Origin: Atrina japonica
Taxonomy: Eukaryota > Mollusca > Bivalvia > Pterioida > Pinnidae
Reading direction: 5' to 3'
Assembly (NCBI GenBank): GCA_030159075.1
Contig: BROG01000075.1
Span: forward strand, 1,298,001 to 1,362,000
Length of the DNA stretch: 64,000 nt
Shown: positions 25,124-42,755 of the stretch, one piece after another
Position numbering within the stretch: the stretch's first letter is position 1
Layout: every line of letters starts with the position of its first letter
The notes under the pieces: generated by a model
Databases searched by the model: none
Told to the model about the DNA's origin: nothing
The model's input: only the letters and a program-made list of their open reading frames with translations
Position numbers and translations under genes: made by a program

Positions 25124-25595
25124 ATACTGGTACGGTACTTATTTTCAGACGATACTTATCGGATACGTTTTCTTTGCACCTGAATGAACAAGATTTTTCC
25201 AAATGTATTTAATACATCGTCTGTTTATAAACAATTAATAAACCATGTAACAAAAATTTCGATTGAAAAATTCAGTACAACCATGTACTCATTAGTGTTC
25301 TGTCGTACTATTCATTTTTTAACAAGTCGGGAGGTAAGTGACGGCAATGGCTCAATGTATATACTACTACTGTCCGAGAATAGGTCATCCTGCATCACGA
25401 TTACTGCATTTAGACAAAGTTTTTAAAATGGGCTAAATTCACCAATTTCAACCAAAACTTCTCAGATCATATTGCATCTAAAGGTAATCTATTACGATAC
25501 AAAATTTCATGGTAAGGTAATTTGATCAGTTGAATTGAAAAGGTATTATAAAAACTTTTTCCGATATTGTCCGAGAATGGGTACCGTACCAGTAT
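25124..25595. mobile_element. MITE-like element with terminal inverted repeats
   Basis: The ends ATACTGGTACGGTAC (25124-25138) and GTACCGTACCAGTAT (25581-25595) are perfect inverted repeats. Similarity continues inward for about 20 bp more, imperfectly. The 472-bp interior has only an 80-codon frame without a domain, so it is non-autonomous. Confidence 0.7.
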
Positions 25596-27842
25596 AACTG
25601 CAATGTAAAGTTACATATTTATTTTGTACCGGATCTGGATATCTAATATGCGAATCGCTTTTTTTACCACTGAGATGAAAGTTAATAATTTGTTATCAAA
25701 AGGCGCTTTAAGCAAAAATTACACTACTAATCTTAAAAGTGCCATTAAGGCAATAATGAAAATAACACTGGTTAATAAGTAACCTAATCAACCTATCGGC
25801 CAAGCTTGTATCAACTCTGGGTATAAAGTCGTTAGCTCTTTAATTACAAAGCATTTTTCATCAGCATTCAACGTGGAAAAAATAAACAGGTAATGTTCCA
25901 TCGTCATTAAGGAATACTTTCTTATTGAGTGTTGTTTATACGATCATTAAGAGGAATACACGTTCGACAAAATCAATATTGTTCTGATCTAGTAAAGCTC
26001 CTGTTCATTTATTTCTCTATGTCCATCTCTACAAATGCATCCGCACAAACCTGAGTTAAAGTTTGCCGGATGACTATACACTATACTGGCTGATGACCTC
26101 TTCGAATACCGAGTTTTCTGATTGACTGAAAAAATTTTCAGATGGTGTATTTCAACAATTTTCTACATACGGATTTTGATCATCAGATATCGATCACTTG
26201 CTGTTGTTTCATCGTGATTGGAACATATTTCGTCATGTACTTTTATAATAGACTAGGAGTTTTAGCGCTTTAGATCGATAAGGTTCTGTGTTATTTTTTA
26301 CGTTAAGGTAGTTACGCGATCTCATGTTTTCTTGATACAATGTATCGAATTAGATAACGTCTTCACATAAATACCTAAGTAACTAGCTGTATGCAATCTT
26401 ATACTCGTTTTAGCTGAAAAACGCTCGTACACACACGCGAAATCGACCATTTCCTCTTTTTAAACGTCTATAAAAAATTGATATTAATGACTTAAATGTC
26501 TTTTTATAAGCACAGATTTGAAAACCAGTGTTCTAGAACATCTGTTATCAATTACATGTTTGTTTCAAGTTACATCTAACCAAAGAATAAATTGAACAGT
26601 ATTATTTACTATTAGCAAATTTTGTAAACAGAGCATATGTCTCAATGACTAAGATATATACATATTTCGATGTGCGTGTGTATGTACGCGCATGCGTGGA
26701 CTCGTGTTAAAATCTACAGCTATTGCTATGTTGTTAAAAAGTTAAGATCCTCACAAAACTGCCATATGAAAAAAGGAAAGGAACAATTGATGTACATCGA
26801 TATTTTTCACTAATTTGTTCGAAGGAGCCAGATCTTCATCTAGTGTTTCAAATAATATCATTCCCATTTTAATAAAACACTACGTGTTTATTCTCTGACG
26901 TAAATAATAACTATTAGCGATTTCTTTGATTGTAGTATCAATCTAAAACCATTATTCGTTTACACCTATAAACAAAACGTTTGTTGTCGATAATATATCA
27001 CAGTAATGAGAACTGGGCTTACAAATACGCAAGCAATATATAATTGCATATCATGAGACAATGGGCCCTATCATTAAATTTTCTTACAAAAATTACGCGT
27101 TTGAATTAATTGCTAATTATAGGATGCCTACAAAATAACGATGTTAAATGTTAACGTTTAATCTCATGTTATATTACATGCATGTGTAATCATACAGTTA
27201 TAACACAAAGTCCAATACAACCGTGCAATACGGAACGCTGTATTACACTGCAGTTGAACACGGAATTTATATTGGAACTATTTTCATAATGGAATTCCAG
27301 TCATACAAAATATTGTATGACGTAACTTCCATTCGTCTAAAATATTTGATGACGTCATTATTGCCACATTCATGACGCAATGTACTGACATTAGTATATA
27401 TTTCCCTCTATCAGAGGGTTAGATATTATAATACACAATTAATTGAATAAGGGGCTTGTAATAAATACAAAGCCACACAAATGTTTTATCCGTATCATTA
27501 GACAGCACTTAATCGACCTACGCTCTCGTTGAATCATACCGCTACAATGGTCTCGTGTAGTCCGATGATACGGATAGAAACATATGCATAGTTTGTATAT
27601 TTATTGAAATATAACAATACATATACATGTATCTGTAGATCAAATATTACCAGAATGAATAAGTATTAAGTTTCAAAGTTCCGATTCCTATTTTTATGTT
27701 TTGAACTTCTTATTCTTTTATCGGACAGACCACAGTTAATACTACTTGGTGCCTTATCTGTAATTTTATGTTGTTGTTGTTGTTGCTGTTGTTTTGTTTT
27801 GTTTGTTTGTTGTTTATTTTTGGGTGTTGCTTTTTTTTGTTT

Positions 27843-27844
<2 letters not shown>
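25596..27844. other. No gene recognised
   Basis: AT-rich sequence with no supported frame. Confidence 0.55.

Positions 27845-27907
<63 letters not shown>
27845..27907. repeat. Poly(T) tract of 63 bases
   Basis: An uninterrupted T run. On the minus strand it is a poly(A) that could be the tail of an old retrocopy, but no recognisable body precedes it on the minus strand. Confidence 0.95.
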
Positions 27908-27910
<3 letters not shown>

Positions 27911-28395
27911 TCTTTTTAATTTGCTTAAAACATTTGATAAAATTGTTTGAGCAATGGTTTGCGTTCATACGGGAAGTACGCCGTGAAGTATGTATACACT
28001 GGACTAAGTCTTTGTCGCATTTATAATAACCTTTCTCCTGGATATACGGATTCAAAAAAAGTAATTATTGTTTATGTTTACATGGAAATCATGATACTGA
28101 TACTTGGCTTAGACGTTCAGTAAATAAAATACTTGCTACTAAAACAGGATATCTCGTTCGTATAATAATTTGACTGTTTTATCAAAATCCATATGGCTAG
28201 ATAGAAACTGCATTTAATTACGCCCTATCTGACATAACTTTAATGTTCCAGAGTTGCCAGTTTACTAGCTGCCATTTTGTCGGACGTTTCGCAATTAAAT
28301 GTGTGTATTATTTAGTTTGAGGATTTTCATTCAATGTTTTTTGAAGAAGGAAACAAACAATTCTGATATTTAGAGATTATTACACATGTTTTTCC

Positions 28396-28560
28396 ATATC
28401 GGCCCGGTATTATGCCGATACCTCCCGACCTTTAAGCCATAGGGAACTTAATGAAATGACGTTAGCGGGAAATATCGTCTTCTTGTGTCATTCTACCACT
28501 AAGAGGAACAATAGTCCCGCACAAACGTTATCGGGTATCACGTGGTAGATGAATATGTCC
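28396..28560 (+). repeat. Fragment related to the 6.2-kb dispersed repeat, with a short palindrome
   Basis: GAAATGACGTTAGCGGG, then CGTCTTC, ACCACTAAGAGGAACAATAG and ACAAACGTTATCGGGTATCA match 6205-6295. At its left end GTATCGGC and GCCGATAC flank a short loop. Confidence 0.6.
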
Positions 28561-28621
28561 CATTGTATTATGTCAACACTTGATTATTTATTCCATGCTA
28601 TTTGTAAACATTATTTAAAGA

Positions 28622-28731
28622 TTAACATAAATTTTTCAGATGGTTACTGAAAAATAAACACTACAAAAAAAATCTGAACTCTACCTCAACTTTGGATATT
28701 TTTCAGTAACCAACTGAAAAATTAATGTTTA
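28622..28731. mobile_element. Inverted repeat, 34-bp arms (hairpin element)
   Basis: Arms at 28622-28655 and 28698-28731 are reverse complements with about three mismatches (inner part TGGTTACTGAAAAAT against ATTTTTCAGTAACCA). The spacer is 42 bp. It could fold as a stem or be a small MITE. Confidence 0.75.
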
Positions 28732-30799
28732 TCCTTATAATTTAATAGGAAGTGAAAAATACAATTCTCTTAATTCAATTAAAAAATTTTATAACGATAT
28801 TTAAAAAAAACAACACAAACAATGCGCAATGCGCAATGATATATTGAACAGCTGCACTTATTGTCCTAGCAACGGCTGATGTATTTCCTTGCGTCATAGC
28901 AAAGTAGGTAACACAGATTTAGCCTAGCATTTTCATCCAATCTAATGAGGTGTTTAAAAAAAATCATATAATGATAGAGAACTAACATTGACGTCATTGT
29001 CTGACAGGAAGTGACGCGTATAGCTCATTATGACGTCAGGGTAAAAATCAGTATCAGGGCTGATGACCAATATCAGCCCGGGGCAATATGGATTTTGTAC
29101 TTCCATATAGTCAAATACTGCCACAGGGCCAGTACATGTGAACCATTTCCGATATCATCACATATGCAAAATGGTGATGATCTAAGCAATGTCTAAAAAT
29201 AAGTCACCATGGACTAATTTTATTAGGCATTGCCTATAGGAGAGCACAATTCAAAATGACTGTTTTATATATTTTAGCTTCTGGTCCTAGCATACACAGA
29301 ATAGTAGTTAGATACGAATTTATGAGCTTCATGATGGGGCTCAAGATACAACAGTGGTAATTACGCATGATTCATGAAAAAAAACATGGCGGCGACCATT
29401 GTAGTCAGTAATGGCGTTTCCACACAGAATTTGACATAACGGTATATCTACCCTGATACACATTAAATTGTTTGATAGTACTTTGTATGGATGTTTAGTT
29501 CTTCTTTACACTCTCAACCACTAAGTTTGCTTTGAGCTCTCTATAATATAAATAATACATAGGTAAACCTATGGAGAGGGCGAAGGCATTCATCAACAGT
29601 TTTACATGTTCAGCTAATACCTTTGCCGGGGGCAACTCGACAGAATTACCAAAGGGATTAATATTCAGTGTTTTTATCACGTAAATGTCCCTGTCATTCA
29701 CTCATTGTTTTTGAATAAAATATTGAGTGGCTGACTGCTTCCTTGGTGCTAAAACTTAGAATAGAATCTATGTGGTATTTATTAGTCATGAATTAAATGC
29801 ACAAACATGTTTTTATGCTATATATTTTTCTCTATCCCAACGTATCCATCATTTCGTGCAGTCCACATTACCAGAACAATGGAGGCGCTCAGTGAACGGG
29901 TTCGATGTACAACCCTAGTCATTATGGCCTAGTCTCGGTCTACAAAACGTTTGTTAGTGTGGTAGTTTATTACTTCGTTTGCGTAGCGCTTTTAAGTAAT
30001 GACTGCATTTCCGACATTTTGTTTATGTCACGCGCAAATTCCCGATGTGAGCAAAATTTTTAGCATTAGTAGTACGGGTCCCCGGATGTAGTAGGAATAA
30101 AAAATGTGAGCTTCTCTACATATATGAGGGCTTCGCCCTCTATAATATAAAATATTTAAGTATACTTATTGTTTAAAATGATTTATTTTCTAAATATTAA
30201 GATATTGTTTTTCTAAATGACAACAATAATCAATATGGCCAATCTCTCATTTGAATTAATCGATGAGTAATTGTCCTGGTATAAAGATAATGTTCTTTGT
30301 TATCGTAAACTATGATACAAATATTAAAATGCCGATAATCAAGCATGGAATACACTATGTTCAAATAAAAACAATATCATCAATGTATAAAAATAGGAAA
30401 TCCCACGGACAACCATATAAAATCCAACTAAAGTTTTTTTTTCCAGATATAGAATTCAATTAACTTATGGCATATAATAAATACACTGAATACTGATGGC
30501 ATGTTTTATTGGTACCTTTATTGCATAAGATTAACAATAGTGTTTTAATAAATTTTAGTGTGTTAAAACTGTATTATTGTTTACATTATTATTCAATGTA
30601 TTAATTGTATGCCAGGACGTGAACAATTTGATCTGACCCAACGTCACACCCAGTTTCAAGCCTTTCATGCATGCTCAGCCTGGTGAAAATAAAAAATATT
30701 TCGGAGAATATTAAATTCAATAGAGATAAAAAGCACCGCTAATATATTCTACAAGATAAATGAATAGACCCGGTATGGAACGCCAAAATCACATTAATA
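28732..30799. other. No gene recognised
   Basis: It includes a perfect 6-bp-stem hairpin GAGGGCTTCGCCCTC at 30126-30140 and repeat-like sequence near 28985-29210 (TGACGTCA-rich). No supported reading frame is present. Confidence 0.5.
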
Positions 30800-30971
30800 A
30801 GTTAAACTTAACTTTTCTCTAGTTGAACCTAGTTTCTCTCAGTTAAACTTAGATATTTTTCTCAGTTAAACCTAGTTTTTCTCCAGTTAATGTAGGTTAC
30901 AAGTTGGGCCTAATGTTTCTCCAGTTAATTAAAGTTTCTGTCGTACACCACATTAACTGGAGAAAAACTAG
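30800..30971. repeat. Tandem motif array closed by a 21-bp perfect inverted repeat
   Basis: A unit of about 22-26 bp (TTTCTC-CAGTTAAACCTAG type) is repeated about five times. The last plus-strand unit, 30872-30892, is the exact reverse complement of 30951-30971, with a 58-bp spacer. Confidence 0.75.
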
Positions 30972-31059
30972 ATTTCAACACTCTTTCTGCCTGGCAGCAT
31001 TTTGATACATAAAAGTGTCCTCTAATGTTTTATAAATATTATAAACATAATATCAAAGT

Positions 31060-31170
31060 TAAAATGCCCAAGACGATTGTTTCTGTCAATTAGACTTCAT
31101 CAGTTGAGCTCCAATTTTGAATAGATTTTCTAAAATGAAAGTGGTATCAGGCAAGGCCAAATAATAACTA
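31060..31170 (+). repeat. Dispersed repeat with GAGCTCCAATTTT core
   Basis: It contains CAATTAGACTTCATCAGTTG and GAGCTCCAATTTTGAATAG, matching 16215-16320 on the opposite strand. The phrase TCAGTTGAGCTC also occurs at 21028 and 23080 in the tandem duplication. Confidence 0.6.

Positions 31171-36741
<5,571 letters not shown>

Positions 36742-36825
<84 letters not shown>
36742..36825. repeat. (AT)n microsatellite flanked by CACGG/CCGTG
   Basis: About 42 AT units. The immediate flanks TTCACGG and CCGTGTG make the whole tract a perfect palindrome with a short non-AT end. Confidence 0.95.
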
Positions 36826-36829
<4 letters not shown>

Positions 36830-37126
36830 GTGTGTACGTGTGAGTGTAATGAAAACTGTAATCAGACATGATGCCAAGTTGTGTGTTAATTTGAAAACAT
36901 GCGTTAACTACATATCTAGTCCGTTAAATGGGTGTTTCTGTCTTGTTATTGTACAGAATTAGATATTTGAGTTAAGATTTCATTTTACGTGCAGACACAC
37001 CCAAATTTCAAATCTCAAAACTAAGCTTCGAGTATTGTTCTAAACGTGATATTCACATAGTTTGAAACACAAGGTACAACTTCTAACTGCTTAAGTCAGT
37101 GCTAACTTCTTTGAACTGTACTGTTT

Positions 37127-37375
37127 TATGTGTTTATCTGGCTTTTATTATTGGTGTCTACAATCCGCCAAGACTTTGTCACTGATATGGAGAAATCACC
37201 AGCTTTAGGTGAAGTACTGCAAAACCTTGACCTATACTATGTACTTTCATCAGTGAGAATTATTTCACGTGCAACACCTTCCGTGACCACTGGACCTAGG
37301 TTTTCAGTGTCTCCCCAAAACCTCGTGACCTTCACCTCGTATGCCGAGCGCTTGATGAAGTAACAATTACTGCAA
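37127..37375 (-). mobile_element. Degenerate tRNA-derived SINE
   Basis: The core is diverged but in order: ATGGAGAAATCACCAGCTTT, CAGTGAGAATTATTTCACGT, CACCTTCCGTGACCACTGGA, then tRNA-head remnants on the minus strand (CATCAAGCGCTCGGCAT as A-box region). It is older than the 7.9-kb copy. Confidence 0.55.
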
Positions 37376-38346
37376 TTAGTTTTGCAAACTATTCAGTAGA
37401 TGCTGTTTTATTGGTTAAATATTATTAATTAAACATTGCAATGATACAGTTAAAATTAAGAGAAGTAAATATTTGACAGTTAGAAAAAGCACTCTGTTAC
37501 TAGGCGGCAATTATTATTAATGTAATGAACGCATTTGTACAAAATGTATTTACGAACTGATTTATAATGAGTGTATGTATTTATTTCTTTTGAAAAGTGT
37601 TATTGCATTGGCTGTTAGAATCAAGGTTATAAAGTTTCTGATTCAGTACGATTTTCAAGCAGAGAAACATTCTTTGTGCAAAACCAGGGCCATGAAACAA
37701 TTTTCAGACAAATTATTTGCTCAACTTCAAGATTTTACTAAAGTCTTGAGAATTTTCTCAACTTGGGTAAAGTTATGGACCATTAAGAAATTCTTAGAAA
37801 AAAATTCTTCCTCGATTGATAAAATAATTAAGTATTGCATGTAGCTAACTTAAGTAATTCTTAACAGAGAAAATGGACGCCCCCTGTGTTTGCCTCGGGA
37901 TAATACATGCAAATGTCATTGTCGCCCTAGAGTATTTCGGGATGTGTTTAACCCTTTGGCTTTCGGAAACAATTTAAGCGAAATAAGATTAGGAGACCAA
38001 CACTTCTTTCTCTGTTGGCTTGTTTTGGCCATACGACGTTTGTTTACATTAACAATAGGGACGGTGTAAATTTAGTCCGATACATGTACCCCAGTGTATG
38101 TTCCGAGTCATTACCTTATCTAATGTACTTATACAATTTTTTTTGTATCCTACAATATCGTGTATGATATACATTATACATATTATATGTATACATTACT
38201 GATTTCCGTCATTCACTGGCATTTTACAAGACGTTTTTAATGTTTTACAAAAGATATATATCTATTCTCCTTTTTATGCCACAAAATATTGACAACTTTG
38301 TTTTGACACGTTTTATATCTCTTGATTGGTTACTAAATAATACGAC
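37376..38346. other. No gene recognised
   Basis: An 89-codon frame at 37575-37844 is Lys/Phe/Leu-rich, mostly helical in appearance and without a known domain. It may be chance. Confidence 0.45.
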
Positions 38347-38888
38347 ATTTTACGACATGCAAGAAAAAATAGGTCATCATCGCGAAAGTGGTCATAAGTT
38401 ACAGTCGCGAATGCACGACACAAAAGAAAAAAGCCTTCGATTTCAACTGGCAATGTTGCTTCTTCCCCGGGTTCAAGTGCATTTGTATCAGTTTTCAATT
38501 CAAGTACAATCAGACCTATGCCCTATCCGCTATCTCTACTGCATTTAGGCCTACTTTCCCTGGAATGACTACGTCCTATAGCGATGGATATATTAATATT
38601 CCGATATCACTGTATACCATTAATACTCTCTCTCCATGGGGTTTATTTCAAATTCCTTTTTCAATAACTGTATATTTAACTTCCGCAGCCACACATCAAC
38701 TTCTCTTCCGAGATTCGCCATTGTCGGAATGGCCTCTCAGAAAATGACGTAACAATCTAGTGTTGTTGGCGGTTGTCATAACGACGCAATTAAAGCGCGA
38801 GAGTTTAACCTGTGTGTTTATATTATTTGGGAAAATAAATAAATAAACAATTGCTTTAAATATTTACCGAGTTGTTATTGAAATTTGC

Positions 38889-38891
<3 letters not shown>
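38347..38891 (-). repeat. Dispersed repeat carrying a conserved small frame (copy C)
   Basis: It is similar to 19272-19806 throughout, with mostly point differences. A (TA)n tract replaces the sequence beyond TTTGCGAAT. This is an independent insertion 19 kb from copy A, which shows that the unit is mobile or was segmentally copied. Confidence 0.7.
38620..38721 (-). pseudogene. Small conserved frame, 33 codons (copy C)
   Basis: It reads MANLGREVDVWLRKLNIQLL, continues with KKEFEINPMEREY, then stops. It differs from copy A at only a few residues. A separate minus-strand frame at 38313-38498 (61 codons, opening near Pro-Gly-Glu-Glu) is downstream of it in the same repeat. Confidence 0.4.

Positions 38892-38979
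<88 letters not shown>
38892..38979. repeat. (AT)n microsatellite
   Basis: About 44 AT units directly abutting copy C of the dispersed repeat. Confidence 0.95.
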
Positions 38980-38981
<2 letters not shown>

Positions 38982-39787
38982 GTTAACAATGAAAAAACAC
39001 ACCTTGAGAAATCGGTAACAGGAGGAATAGAGTTTGCTGTTTCCTGTTTTATATGTTTAAACTGTTAGGTTTATAGAAATTGTACCATACTATAATTATG
39101 CTCACAGTATTTTTGACAGGTCACTTCTCGGATATAACTCAGTTCAAAAGGACAAAAAATAATTAATCTTAGATATTCGTTGTGGTAGCTTGTTGAAATG
39201 ACTGTGGGTATAGTATATTTTCTCGTGGATTCTGAAAAAAATAAGCGCCAGATACTAAAGTGAAAATATTATTCATAGATATCACTTTTTATCTTATACA
39301 GGTGTTCACTAGATAATGAAAAAGTGGGAAATACATTACCAGAAATAAATTCTGATTTAAAATGAGTTCAAAGATTTTCAAGAAAGGTGAAGACGTTGAA
39401 AGTATAATTTCCTGTTGATATATGCAGAATTCTGCTGACCATAGCAGTTAAGCAAGTCTTGATGAAACACAGATATGAAAACTGATATCCATTAACATCG
39501 GTATATTCCAAGTCTTACATATAAATAAAACTGAAGAGAAACCGTAACTGTTTTAAATTTGTAAATATACTAGTTTAGTAATTTCATTTACAGATTCATA
39601 TACAATATATTATGTTGCATTATGTATATCATTATTTGATTTAATGCATTGTCTTTCAATTCTAACATCAAATCACGGATTATGTCCATTATGGTTAATA
39701 CGAACTGCCACTGAAAGTAAATGGGTGCAAAAAAAGTTTCACAAGTTTAATAGCGTCTATGACCTGGGGAATGTCCCGCTATATGCG
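38980..39787. other. No gene recognised
   Basis: AT-rich sequence. The right part may be the 3' non-coding end of the adjacent transposon; I could not place its terminal inverted repeat. Confidence 0.5.
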
Positions 39788-40590
39788 CTATAAATAACCA
39801 CTCAAAGCGTCCAACGCAGCAAGGAAGTTTGGCTCTTGACGTAGACGTCGTACCATTTCATTCCAAACATGTTCTATAGGCGATAAATCCTGTGACATTG
39901 CAGGCCAGGGTAGCACATTCACGTTTTGCTGCTGTAGATAGTCACTAACAACGCGTGCGATCGTGCGTTGTCCTGCTGCAGAATGACGTTACACTGGTTG
40001 CTGTGAATGAATGGAATGGCGTGCTGACGTTAGATATCGTCACGCCGGTTAAATTGCCCTCCATTATCACTAAAATGGTCCTTCCATGTTTTGTAATTAC
40101 ACGATTCATAACGCTCCCTCCGCCGGATTGGTGGCGGTGAATAACGCAGGCATTCTCCGGCACGACGTTAAGCATAAATACAACCGTCACTGCCGTTTAT
40201 ATGAAATATCGACTCGTCCGTAAACAGAACTTCTGTCGAATCTCTGTTATTGAAACGACGATGCCTCCTACACCACGCTAAGCTCGCAACACGGTGACGC
40301 TAGCGCAGAACATTATGGATAGCAAGACGTCGAGAACGGATGTTGGTCTCTCGCAATCCTCTCGAGTACTTACCCGTCGATGCCTAGGGATGCTTCAAGC
40401 GGTCAAAGAGGCCGACTGGGATCGATTACGGGTGAGCGGTCCCGAACGGTTCCAGTTTGCTGATATCGTCTCCATAAAGCATTTACAGTGTAAATATGAA
40501 CTCCAAATTGTCTTGACACTTTGCTTTGAGAAATCCCAGTTTCCAGCTTCCCAATAGCACGTAAACGATTTCCAATTATGCGAGGTATCT
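39788..40590 (-). pseudogene. Tc1/mariner-type transposase, several frameshifts
   Basis: On the minus strand the N-terminal part (about 40390-40590) has helix-turn-helix-like residues (KVSRQFGVHIYTVNALWRRY). Pieces of the DDE domain follow in shifting frames: FTDES near 40210, ILVIMEGNLTGV near 40060-40090, QQDNA near 39975, and DLSPIEHVWNEM near 39870, ending near 39788. The spacing and the order Asp, Asp (QQDN), Asp (SQDLSPIEH) fit a DD34D transposase. At least three frame changes and internal stops make it inactive. The size matches a full Tc1-like transposase (about 270-340 residues), so nearly the whole gene is present. I found no convincing terminal repeats. Confidence 0.85.
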
Positions 40591-42659
40591 CTCAATCAAA
40601 ATTTTATTCCCAAAACCAATGTTTTTCTGTTTCAATACATTTATTACTAACCAAGCTTAGGCTCGAAACTCCAGAAAAGCGCACTGTGGCCATCAAGGCG
40701 AATCGAACGCGACGTTTAACAAAATGAGTACTCAAACACGCGTTTATTGTATCAAACTATGTCTTTAAAAAAAGAATGATCAAAGAATACTTTTTTATGT
40801 TTTTATTTAACTTTTAAGTATACACGTTTCTTTTTTCCCGCTAATATACCACGTTCTCATTTGAAACAAGATAATACAATAAAGAACAACTCATTAAAAC
40901 AGTGATCTTATTTGCCATTAACACGTTTTACCATCAGAGATGTACAATTACCTCTCCGATTACAATGATAGAATCCTCAATACTGATTGTGGCGAACATT
41001 TTATGTTTCTGTTTTATCTTAATTTATCACGATGTGCGTGACTTGTAAGAAATGCCTACCTAATCCTATGATATATCTATGATTCAACCTCCAAAATTTG
41101 CTATAGTATGTATAAAGTCTTAAAGAGATCGATATTTGAATACTTTGGTATCAATTATTTTTCAAATATACTTAAATTTAGATCACTTAAAACTAATAGA
41201 GACGTATAATCTGAAATAAAATATTCGTGAGTTGACCAGATTAAGAATAACTCGACCCTTTCTCAAACCCTCAATATACATGGAAATCCAATTTCATATT
41301 AATGGATCAAATGTCATATTCAGAAATTGTGCCAGTGTGTAAAAATAATACAATACAGGAAATGGAAACTGTGTTTTATGTAATTGTTTCTATCGCCCTG
41401 CCCTGATATGTCAATATCAGAATATACTGTTTGTATTATTAAATGGGACCTACCATGTCTGGAATCTCAATCAGTCAATGTCAAATTTTTATGTCATCAA
41501 GTGACAAACATTATAAAAATGAGTAATATTCTCCATATATCATACTGATAGACTTCATGTCAATAGTACTTTTTTTCCCGTTTTTTCCTGGCTATATTTG
41601 TATTCTTCACCAATAACCTTCTTTCGACGAATTAATTTTGGCTTTGTATTCATATATAAAGATAAAAATACCAATCTGTTAACTCCATGTTAGTTCATGA
41701 TATGTGATATAAAATCGTTAATATTGATGTAAGATGGATTTTGTAGAAAATCCACAAGTGAGATCAGATGTATGGGGCGTTAGCTTCACATATAACTTAT
41801 TGCTACAGGTTAAGACTATTAGTGAGGTCCTCATATGTTATCAACTTCACGTCTTTATGCATTAAAATGCATAGTTTTGGATTAGTCAAAGTTTTACATC
41901 TTATCTAAGTCATCTGCAAGTTGCTTGAAGCTCTAAGTTAAGAATTCAGAATGCCGCTATTGTACATCATTGTTACATACTGTTTTACTGATTTTTATTT
42001 GCTACGTTCGTGATAAATTAAAAAACCTCTTTAAAGAAATAAAAATACAGGAACATGTTATTATGCGTGAGTTAGATTCTGTCGACTTGATCCTTGTGTT
42101 TAAATACCACCAGGGATGTCTAATTAACATCTGTGGTTATAAGGTAAAGAGACAAATATTTCATTCTAAAAATAAAATATTCTAAGATCATCGGTTCTTG
42201 TGTTTGATATGTTAATGGTGTTTTCAAAACTAATTATCAGCGTTAATGGAAGTATTGTGAATTAGTGGTTGAAAGGTAATGGTTGCATAAATACCATAAA
42301 TTTGAGGTGTAATCAGTCTTTTTGATGATGTAGGACATATACAACTGTGTCAATTATTTCAGCAACAGTAATATATATGTGTAACATACTCTTGATATAA
42401 TTGGCCAGAACAAAAATGTGAAGATTTATAACAGGTGGGAAACGTTGGTAATTAACACATAGGCTCAAGTCAGCAATTATACTGCCTAAAAATATGTTCA
42501 TTATAATGTGCAAACATACATTATAACTCGGTAAACGAAGTATCTTTTTGTTATTACAGAATAGCATTTTAAGATCACTAAAAGAGAGATAAGTTTTTAA
42601 AAAGTCAAAATGTATCCGGGATATAGCAGTAGACTTTCTTTGATAAACCCTGTACCAGC
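40591..42659. other. No gene recognised
   Basis: The first 150 bp may be the 5' flank of the transposon. Otherwise AT-rich with no supported frame. Confidence 0.5.
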
Positions 42660-42755
42660 TTAAAATAAGTCGAAGCTCAAATTCGCACCAACTTTTGCAC
42701 GAGAAGTGGCCATGGTTTAAATGCGACATTCTAACCACTCAACCGCTGTGGTCTG
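42660..42755 (-). tRNA. tRNA-like head of a SINE (degenerate)
   Basis: The minus strand reads GCGGTTGAGTGGTTAGAATG (A box type) and, about 45 nt on, GGTGCGAATTTGAGC (decayed B box). No functional tRNA fold is expected. It overlaps the start of a 141-codon frame that I treat as spurious. Confidence 0.45.

Noticed and set aside
27666..28055. 129-codon Lys-rich frame on minus
   Set aside because: It is the translation of the poly(T)/poly(A) tract and the low-complexity sequence around it.
37575..37844. 89-codon helical frame as a host exon
   Set aside because: No flanking splice sites that I trust, no recognised domain and Lys/Phe/Ile bias as expected in AT-rich DNA.
42313..42738. 141-codon frame on minus, the longest outside the mobile elements
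   Set aside because: Its first third overlaps a tRNA-like SINE head, the composition is rich in Ile/Leu/His/Ser without a domain, and there is no supporting splice or start context.
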